A stretch of 64,000 nt of DNA. Source: Methylophaga sulfidovorans (GTDB lineage: Bacteria > Pseudomonadota > Gammaproteobacteria > Nitrosococcales > Methylophagaceae). Made by a program: the position numbers and the translations under genes. The stretch is from positions 1 through 64,000 of the forward strand of contig NZ_FOSH01000009.1 of the NCBI RefSeq assembly GCF_900114205.1. Reading direction: 5' to 3'. The notes under the pieces are model-generated. The model ran no database searches. It worked only from the letters and a program-made list of their open reading frames with translations, and had not been told where the DNA came from. Below, one piece after another: positions 58,036 through 64,000 of the stretch; the stretch's first letter is position 1; each line of letters starts with the position of its first letter.

Positions 58036-58668
58036 ATGACAAATAAATTTTCTGGTGAAGAAAGCAGTATGATTCAAAATGCACTGGTGCCTATTGTCGT
58101 TGAGCAAACATCTCGTGGTGAACGCTCGTATGACATTTTTTCTCGTTTATTAAAAGAACGTGTCATCTTTTTAGTGGGCCCTGTAGAAGATCAAATGGCT
58201 AACCTTGTGGTTGCCCAGTTGTTATTCCTTGAATCAGAAAATCCTGATAAAGATATTCATCTATATATCAATTCACCCGGCGGGGCAGTAACTGCTGGTT
58301 TAGCCATTTACGACACTATGCAGTTTATTAAACCTAATGTAAGCACATTATGTATCGGTCAGGCCGCAAGTATGGGCGCTGTGCTTTTAGCCGGTGGCGC
58401 TGAAGGCAAACGTTATTGTCTGCCTAATTCACGCATTATGGTGCATCAACCATTAGGTGGTTTCCAGGGCCAAGCCTCTGATTTTGATATTCATGCAAAA
58501 GAAATTCTGAGTATTCGTGATCGTTTAAACGGAATTCTTGCTAAGCATACTGGTCAAGATATAGAAGCTATTCGTAAAGATACCGATCGTGATAACTTCA
58601 TGAACGGTGAACAAGCTGTCGAATATGGTTTAATTGATTCAGTATTAACAAGCCGACCTACAGAATAA
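58036..58668 (+). CDS. clpP: ATP-dependent Clp protease proteolytic subunit
   Basis: Serine peptidase of the ClpXP machine. The catalytic serine is in [15 protein letters not shown], the histidine in [13 protein letters not shown] and the aspartate nearby in KDTDRDNFM. The second ATG, 58036, is best spaced from AGGA; an ATG at 58030 is two codons earlier. Length 210. clpX follows 49 bases later, and the two act together. Confidence 0.97.
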   Translation: MTNKFSGEESSMIQNALVPIVVEQTSRGERSYDIFSRLLKERVIFLVGPVEDQMANLVVAQLLFLESENPDKDIHLYINSPGGAVTAGLAIYDTMQFIKPNVSTLCIGQAASMGAVLLAGGAEGKRYCLPNSRIMVHQPLGGFQGQASDFDIHAKEILSIRDRLNGILAKHTGQDIEAIRKDTDRDNFMNGEQAVEYGLIDSVLTSRPTE

Positions 58669-58717
58669 GCTATATCGGCCGATAAAATTTATAGATGACG
58701 CGTAAGGTAGTAAAAAT

Positions 58718-59989
58718 ATGAGCGACGACAAAAATAACGATGATAAATTACTTTATTGCTCTTTTTGTGGAAAAAGTCAGCATGAAGTAAAAAAATTAAT
58801 CGCTGGTCCATCTGTATTTGTTTGTGACGAATGCGTCGATCTATGCAATGACATTATTCGTGAAGAAATGCAGGAAATGGCGACTGAAGAAGCCGAAAGT
58901 AAATTACCTACACCTCGCGAAATTAATGACGCATTAGATAATTATGTTATCGGACAGGAACGGGCTAAACGTTACCTTTCTGTCGCGGTTTATAACCATT
59001 ACAAACGACTTCGTACGGCTAATAAAGATAACGATGTCGAACTGTCTAAAAGCAATATTCTTCTTATCGGACCTACCGGTAGTGGTAAAACGCTATTGGC
59101 AGAGACATTAGCCAGACAGTTGAATGTACCTTTTACTATGGCTGATGCAACGACGCTTACTGAAGCGGGTTACGTGGGTGAAGACGTTGAAAATATCATC
59201 CAGAAGCTGTTGCAAAAATGTGATTACGACGTTGATAAAGCAGAAACCGGCATTGTATATATTGATGAGATAGATAAAATTTCTCGTAAATCAGACAATC
59301 CATCAATAACTCGCGATGTTAGTGGTGAAGGCGTACAACAAGCATTGCTGAAATTAATTGAAGGAACGATTGCCTCAGTTCCACCTCAAGGTGGTCGTAA
59401 ACATCCTCAGCAAGAGTTCTTACAGGTAGATACAAGTAAGATTTTATTTATTTGTGGTGGTGCCTTTGCTGGCTTGGATAAAGTTATCAGAAATCGCACC
59501 CAAAAAGGCGGTATTGGCTTCTCTGCTGAAGTGAAAAGTGTTGATGACAATAAGCCATTAAGCGAGTCATTACGGACAGTGGAACCAGAAGATCTTATTC
59601 AATATGGTCTTATCCCAGAGTTTGTTGGTCGTCTTCCTGTAGTTGCTACACTTGATGAGTTGGATGAAAAAGCATTGGTTCAGATTCTGACCGAACCTAA
59701 AAATGCACTGACTAAGCAGTATCAACAATTATTTAATATGGAAAATGCTGAACTTGAGTTCAGAGACGATGCATTAAGAGCTATCGCCAGAAAAGCCATG
59801 GAAAGAAAAACAGGTGCCCGTGGCCTGCGATCTATTATTGAAAATGTCTTGCTTGATACTATGTTTGAGTTACCCTCAGCAGATAATGTATCCAAGGTCG
59901 TAATTGATGAAAGCGTGATTGCTGGTGAGAATTCACCTATTTTGATTTATGAAGATCAAAGTACGGATATGGCCTCTGGCGATAAATAA
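58718..59989 (+). CDS. clpX: ATP-dependent Clp protease ATP-binding subunit ClpX
   Basis: AAA+ unfoldase feeding ClpP. The N-terminal zinc-binding domain has [17 protein letters not shown] with CDECVDLC. Walker A is IGPTGSGKT, Walker B is VYIDEIDKI, and the pore loop is [11 protein letters not shown]. The [13 protein letters not shown] segment is typical. Length 423. It ends before a terminator that overlaps the lon promoter. Confidence 0.98.
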   Translation: MSDDKNNDDKLLYCSFCGKSQHEVKKLIAGPSVFVCDECVDLCNDIIREEMQEMATEEAESKLPTPREINDALDNYVIGQERAKRYLSVAVYNHYKRLRTANKDNDVELSKSNILLIGPTGSGKTLLAETLARQLNVPFTMADATTLTEAGYVGEDVENIIQKLLQKCDYDVDKAETGIVYIDEIDKISRKSDNPSITRDVSGEGVQQALLKLIEGTIASVPPQGGRKHPQQEFLQVDTSKILFICGGAFAGLDKVIRNRTQKGGIGFSAEVKSVDDNKPLSESLRTVEPEDLIQYGLIPEFVGRLPVVATLDELDEKALVQILTEPKNALTKQYQQLFNMENAELEFRDDALRAIARKAMERKTGARGLRSIIENVLLDTMFELPSADNVSKVVIDESVIAGENSPILIYEDQSTDMASGDK

Positions 59990-60021
59990 TCAGTTAACTA
60001 CACCGTTGTATCTGCACACTA

Positions 60022-60057
60022 AATCAAGCATACGATTTCTGTATGCTTGATTTTTTA
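60022..60057 (+). terminator. Terminator after clpX
   Basis: A perfect 12-base stem (AATCAAGCATAC with GTATGCTTGATT), a 7-base loop and a T run (TTTTATT). Confidence 0.92.
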
Positions 60058-60073
60058 TTGTCTGTCCCCATAT
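60046..60073 (+). promoter_or_regulatory. Probable sigma-32 heat-shock promoter of lon
   Basis: CTTGAT (60046-60051), a 14-base spacer and CCCCATAT (60066-60073) match the heat-shock consensus (CTTGAA, then CCCCATnT at 13-17 bases). It is placed 54 bases upstream of the lon ATG. The -35 half lies inside the clpX terminator stem. lon is a known heat-shock gene in E. coli. Confidence 0.75.
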
Positions 60074-60127
60074 TGAATTCATGTCCTAAATTGGGTGTCG
60101 ACAGACACATGTAAGAGGTTTGCCTTA

Positions 60128-62548
60128 ATGGAAAATGAATTAACTACCACTTCAAACGATAACAACATAAAGGTTGTTCCTGTTTTACCTTTACGTGACG
60201 TTGTCGTGTATCCCTATATGGTGATACCACTTTTTGTCGGTAGAGATAAATCTATCAAAGCCCTTGAGCTGGCAACGGATGAAAGTAAACAAGTCCTGCT
60301 GGTTGCACAAAAAGACTCATCAGAAGATACGCCAGATACTGACGGTTTGTATGAAACAGGTACTTTGGCAAATATCTTACAATTACTCAAGCTACCTGAC
60401 GGTACAGTGAAAGTACTGGTGGAAGGTGTGCAACGTGCAAATGTGATTTATTTCCATAATCACGATACTCACACAGAAGCCGAAGTAGCGCCATTTATTG
60501 ATGATATAGAAGATGACCGTGAAGCCGATGTTTTAATGCGAACGTTGCTGGGTCAATTCGAACAATACGTCAAATTAAATAAAAAAATTCCACCTGAAGT
60601 GATTTCATCGCTTTCGAGTATCGAAGATGTGTCTCGCATGTCTGATACCGTTGCTGCTCATATGACACTCAAGCTTGAAGATAAGCAGATGTTACTTGAA
60701 ATGAGTGACGTAAAAGCACGCGTTGAAAAGTTAATGGCTTTCCTCGAAGGTGAGATTGATATTCAGCAGATTGAAAAACGTATTCGCAACCGTGTTAAAA
60801 AGCAAATGGAAAAAAGCCAGCGCGAATACTATCTAAATGAACAACTTAAAGCCGTTCAGAAAGAGTTAGGCGAAATAGACGAATCTGCAAATGAAACGGA
60901 TGAGCTTGCAGCTAATATTGAAAAAGCAGGCATGCCTGCAGAAGCACGTGAGAAGGCTGAATCTGAACTTAAAAAGCTTCGTATGATGTCGCCAATGTCG
61001 GCAGAAGCCACTGTGGTCAGAAATTATATTGAATCGTTACTGGAAGTGCCTTGGAAGAAACGTTCAAGAGTAACGTTGGATTTACATAAGGCCGAAGAGG
61101 TTTTAGATGAAGATCATTACGGTCTTGAAAAAGTAAAAGAACGTATTGTTGAATACCTCGCTGTTCAGAAACGTGTGAAAAAATCAAAAGGTCCAATTCT
61201 TTGCTTGGTTGGTCCTCCTGGGGTAGGTAAAACATCGATTGCACAATCCATTGCACGTGCAACGAATCGTAAGTTCACCAGAATGGCCTTAGGTGGTGTA
61301 AGAGATGAGGCTGAAATTCGCGGGCATCGTCGTACCTACATAGGCTCTATGCCAGGTAAAGTCATACAGAATATTTGTAAAACAGAAGTAAAAAATCCTT
61401 TATTTCTGCTTGATGAAATAGACAAAATGGCGCAAGACTTCCGCGGTGATCCTGCATCAGCGTTATTGGAAGTACTTGATCCTGAACAAAACTCAACGTT
61501 TGCCGATCATTATTTGGAAGTTGAATATGATTTGTCGGACGTCATGTTTGTCTGTACGGCTAATACATTGAATATTCCAGATGCATTACGTGATCGTATG
61601 GAAATTATTCGTCTTGCTGGCTATACAGAAGATGAAAAACTCAATATCGCTATGAAATATCTGTTACCAAAAGCGATTAAAGACAATGGTCTTAAAGCTA
61701 AGGAAATTGATATTCAGGAAGATGCCGTCATGGAAATTATTCGTCGCTATACCCGTGAGGCTGGCGTACGGAATTTACAACGTGAAATTTCAAAAATCTG
61801 CCGTAAATTAGTTAAACAAATTATTACCGAGCAGCCAAAAGAAAAAGTGATCGTGACAGCTGACAATATCGAAACCTATTTAGGTGTCTATCATTATCAA
61901 TACGGTGTGGCTGAAGAAAGTGATCGTGTTGGTCAGGTAACAGGACTAGCATGGACCGAAGTGGGTGGCGAGCTATTAACGATTGAGTCTGCCATTATGC
62001 CAGGTAAAGGCAAATCTGCTTATACCGGTAAATTAGGTGATGTTATGCAGGAATCTATCCAGGCAGCTACCACGGTTGTTCGTTCTCGTTCAACGGAGTG
62101 GGGCATTAGTGAAGATTTTCTTCAAACACATGATCTTCATATCCACGTGCCGGAAGGTGCTACACCGAAAGATGGTCCAAGTGCCGGTGTCGGTATGTGT
62201 ACCGCATTAGTTTCGGCAATCACTGGAATTCCTGTAAAAGCGAATGTAGCCATGACGGGTGAAATTACCTTGCGTGGTGAAGTATTAGCTATTGGTGGTT
62301 TAAAAGAAAAACTGTTAGCAGCTCATCGTGGGGGGATAGATACAGTATTAATACCTCACGATAACGTTAAGGATTTAAAGGAAATTCCTGAAAACGTTAA
62401 ACAGGGTCTAACCATTATTCCTGTTAAATGGATTTATGAAGTGCTTGATGTAGCTTTACAGCATATGCCGTCAGCTAATAATGAAACAGGAGTTATTGCC
62501 TCTGATAAAAATAAGTATCATGAGGTAAACTCACCTAATCATCACTAA
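60128..62548 (+). CDS. lon: ATP-dependent Lon protease
   Basis: Homo-oligomeric AAA+ serine protease degrading misfolded and regulatory proteins. The N-terminal substrate domain begins PVLPLRDVVVYPYMVIPLFVGR. Walker A is GPPGVGKTS and Walker B is FLLDEIDKM. The catalytic Ser-Lys pair is in PKDGPSAGVGM and GGLKEKLLAA. ATG 60128 follows AAGAGG and gives 806 residues; the longer frame at 60095 overlaps the promoter. Heat-shock promoter likely. Confidence 0.97.
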   Translation: MENELTTTSNDNNIKVVPVLPLRDVVVYPYMVIPLFVGRDKSIKALELATDESKQVLLVAQKDSSEDTPDTDGLYETGTLANILQLLKLPDGTVKVLVEGVQRANVIYFHNHDTHTEAEVAPFIDDIEDDREADVLMRTLLGQFEQYVKLNKKIPPEVISSLSSIEDVSRMSDTVAAHMTLKLEDKQMLLEMSDVKARVEKLMAFLEGEIDIQQIEKRIRNRVKKQMEKSQREYYLNEQLKAVQKELGEIDESANETDELAANIEKAGMPAEAREKAESELKKLRMMSPMSAEATVVRNYIESLLEVPWKKRSRVTLDLHKAEEVLDEDHYGLEKVKERIVEYLAVQKRVKKSKGPILCLVGPPGVGKTSIAQSIARATNRKFTRMALGGVRDEAEIRGHRRTYIGSMPGKVIQNICKTEVKNPLFLLDEIDKMAQDFRGDPASALLEVLDPEQNSTFADHYLEVEYDLSDVMFVCTANTLNIPDALRDRMEIIRLAGYTEDEKLNIAMKYLLPKAIKDNGLKAKEIDIQEDAVMEIIRRYTREAGVRNLQREISKICRKLVKQIITEQPKEKVIVTADNIETYLGVYHYQYGVAEESDRVGQVTGLAWTEVGGELLTIESAIMPGKGKSAYTGKLGDVMQESIQAATTVVRSRSTEWGISEDFLQTHDLHIHVPEGATPKDGPSAGVGMCTALVSAITGIPVKANVAMTGEITLRGEVLAIGGLKEKLLAAHRGGIDTVLIPHDNVKDLKEIPENVKQGLTIIPVKWIYEVLDVALQHMPSANNETGVIASDKNKYHEVNSPNHH

Positions 62549-62563
62549 TCACTGGAGCAGGCA

Positions 62564-63193
62564 ATGACACTGGTACAAAAACAGCGCTTGATAGGGGCTG
62601 CCTTATTACTCTTTGTTATCGGTGTTATTGCTTGGCTACTATTAGCTTCGGTGGCAAAAAATGACATTGACGATATCGTTGATAAACCAATACCTTTTGA
62701 TTCTATTATTGAACCTTTAGACGATGAACCAGAACGTGTTGAATCTTCTGTGCCAGAGCAGGAGGTTGCACCATCTAATCAGTTAGATAATCCGCCAGTA
62801 AATAAAGACAGTGAAAAACTGACCGAAAACGAACACACTGCTCCAGCTCCAGCTCCAGCTCCAGCTCCAGCTCCAGCTCCAGCTCCAGCTCCAGCTCCAG
62901 CTCCAGCTCCAGCTCCAGCTCCAGAAAAAGAAAAGTCTGCAGAACAAAAAAATGAGACTTTATGGGTTTTACAATTAGCCAGCTTTGGTGTCCGGAATAA
63001 TGCTGATGCATTATCAAAAGAACTTGAGTCCATGGGCTATAACCCACTAATTGAAATTGTTAAAACAGATAAAAAACCGATTTATCGTGTGCGTTTACAA
63101 CCAGTGGCCGATCGGAATAAATTAGAAAAAACAGCAAAAATGCTGAGTGAAAAGCTCAAGTTATCTACGCAAATTTTGCAATATCAGCCCTAG
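62564..63193 (+). CDS. dedD: DedD-like cell division protein (SPOR domain)
   Basis: A cytoplasmic N-terminus is followed by one membrane helix (LIGAALLLFVIGVIAWLLLAS, about 9-29), an acidic linker, a 28-residue Ala-Pro repeat (about 93-120) and a C-terminal SPOR domain (about 130-205; WVLQLASFGVRNNADALSKELESM) that binds denuded peptidoglycan at the septum. The order dedD-cvpA-purF matches E. coli. The Ala-Pro stretch is a rigid spacer through the periplasm. Confidence 0.88.
   Translation: MTLVQKQRLIGAALLLFVIGVIAWLLLASVAKNDIDDIVDKPIPFDSIIEPLDDEPERVESSVPEQEVAPSNQLDNPPVNKDSEKLTENEHTAPAPAPAPAPAPAPAPAPAPAPAPAPAPEKEKSAEQKNETLWVLQLASFGVRNNADALSKELESMGYNPLIEIVKTDKKPIYRVRLQPVADRNKLEKTAKMLSEKLKLSTQILQYQP
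62840..62923 (+). repeat. Perfect hexanucleotide tandem repeat (GCTCCA)14 in dedD
   Basis: Fourteen uninterrupted copies of GCTCCA encode (Ala-Pro)14. All copies are identical at the DNA level. Because the unit is 6 bases, length changes would stay in frame. Confidence 0.97.
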
Positions 63194-63301
63194 TGCTGGC
63201 ATCTATAACTGACAATGAAATATAACTGTAAAAATACTGGGTTGTTGTTGGTTAATCTGTTAAAATTCACGGTTTAGATCGCAGCTCATTGCGGGGTAAC
63301 T

Positions 63302-63793
63302 ATGGTTTGGGTTGACTATCTGATAATAGGTCTTATTTTTTTGTCGGCCACTATCAGTATCGTCCGGGGCTTTATGAAAGAGGTGCTTTCATTAGCTAGT
63401 TGGATTTTAGCTTTCTGGGTAGCCATACTTTTTTACTCAAATCTATCTACCTTATTAGCTGACTATATATCGACACCATCCATACGATTATTTCTGGCTT
63501 TTTTTGTCTTATTTGCAGTGACATTGATTCTTGGCGCTATGGTCAATCACTTAATATCTCAAGTTGTTGAAAAAACCGGACTTACAGGTACTGACCGGGC
63601 TTTAGGGATTATCTTTGGCATGATACGAGGTGTCGCCATTGTCACTATCTTGGTTCTAGCTGCTGGTGCGACGCCAATGCCAGCAGACAGTTGGTGGCAA
63701 AACTCTATCTTGCTAGAGCATTTCATCAAACTAGCTGTTTGGGTGCGTGATCTGTTACCAACAGATATCGCTCAACATATCAACTACAATTAA
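63302..63793 (+). CDS. cvpA: CvpA family inner-membrane protein
   Basis: 163 residues with four membrane helices ([69 protein letters not shown]) and the family loop [12 protein letters not shown]. CvpA was found through colicin V production; its wider role is not settled. It precedes purF by 19 bases, as usual. Confidence 0.92.
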   Translation: MVWVDYLIIGLIFLSATISIVRGFMKEVLSLASWILAFWVAILFYSNLSTLLADYISTPSIRLFLAFFVLFAVTLILGAMVNHLISQVVEKTGLTGTDRALGIIFGMIRGVAIVTILVLAAGATPMPADSWWQNSILLEHFIKLAVWVRDLLPTDIAQHINYN

Positions 63794-63812
63794 CTTCCTG
63801 ACAGGGCAAACT

Positions 63813-64000
63813 ATGTGCGGAATTATTGGTATTGTGGGTCACTCTGAGGTTAACCAGGCCTTATATGATGGATTGACCGTACTGCAACATCGAGGACAGG
63901 ATGCTGCTGGAATTATGACTTGCGATGATGATGGCAAGTTTTTCCTACGTAAGGATAATGGGCTAGTCAAAGATGTGTTTCATACCCGTCATATGATTCG
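63813..64000 (+). CDS. purF: Amidophosphoribosyltransferase, N-terminal part (cut by window edge)
   Basis: The first 62 codons are visible: [21 protein letters not shown], then [18 protein letters not shown]. The cysteine after the initiator methionine is the glutaminase nucleophile of this Ntn hydrolase. The full enzyme starts purine biosynthesis from PRPP and glutamine. The gene runs off the right edge. Confidence 0.95.
   Translation, partial: MCGIIGIVGHSEVNQALYDGLTVLQHRGQDAAGIMTCDDDGKFFLRKDNGLVKDVFHTRHMI

Noticed and set aside
62775-63047. Minus-strand open frames with Leu-Glu or Gly-Ala repeats
   Set aside because: They are the antisense reading of the (GCTCCA)14 array in dedD, which is open in every frame because the unit is six bases.

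Overview
The window looks like chromosome of a gammaproteobacterium with moderate-to-low GC. Conserved gene order (tig-clpP-clpX-lon, dedD-cvpA-purF, dapA-bamC, ilvB-ilvH-ilvC-pssA-leuA, amgK-murU) and protein style suggest a Methylophaga-like member of the Thiotrichales. That placement is inference from recall: no methanol-oxidation gene or rRNA is in the window.

Layout. 1-1000: the right end of an IS1595-type insertion sequence, a possible gene remnant and a decayed AraC regulator. 1054-3302: a YgjP-like metallopeptidase, a tiny membrane protein and a GGDEF protein. 3674-12497: a fructose island. It reads leftward as fruB (EIIA-HPr-EI), fruK, fruA and an OprB porin, and rightward as a LacI-type regulator and fructose-1,6-bisphosphatase, with FruR-like operators between. 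The island is damaged twice: fruB is frameshifted in an A7 run and oprB carries an in-frame TGA. 12691-21299: accessory oxidoreductases (nitroreductase, YdeP-type molybdoenzyme) and a cluster of LysR regulator, cupin, amine oxidase, zinc alcohol dehydrogenase and MFS transporter. 21330-24529: a REP/RAYT locus, with repeats around a Y1 transposase, and an orphan AAA+ ATPase. 24592-28830: nrdAB with two NrdR boxes and a DnaA box. 29013-37078: a membrane protein, an MCP, bcp, dapA-bamC-MBL hydrolase-purC and a GAF-GGDEF protein.

37080-64000 is mostly housekeeping: pyrC, branched-chain amino acid genes with pssA, holD-rimI, sodB, argD-argF, murU-amgK (cell-wall recycling), maf, pgm, fieF, a NERD-domain protein, a 5'-nucleotidase, a broken HDOD-GAF gene, tRNA-Leu, the proteostasis block tig-clpP-clpX-lon, and dedD-cvpA-purF, cut by the window edge.

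The points most worth following are three genes (fruB, oprB, HDOD-GAF) interrupted by single-base-type lesions while their neighbours are intact, the REPIN/RAYT locus beside an unassigned ATPase, the regulatory sites of nrdAB and lon, and a probable ATT start that restores a membrane anchor to the NERD protein. I did not find a clearly new multi-gene system. The best candidates for unexplained biology are the amine oxidase/cupin cluster and the orphan ATPase.
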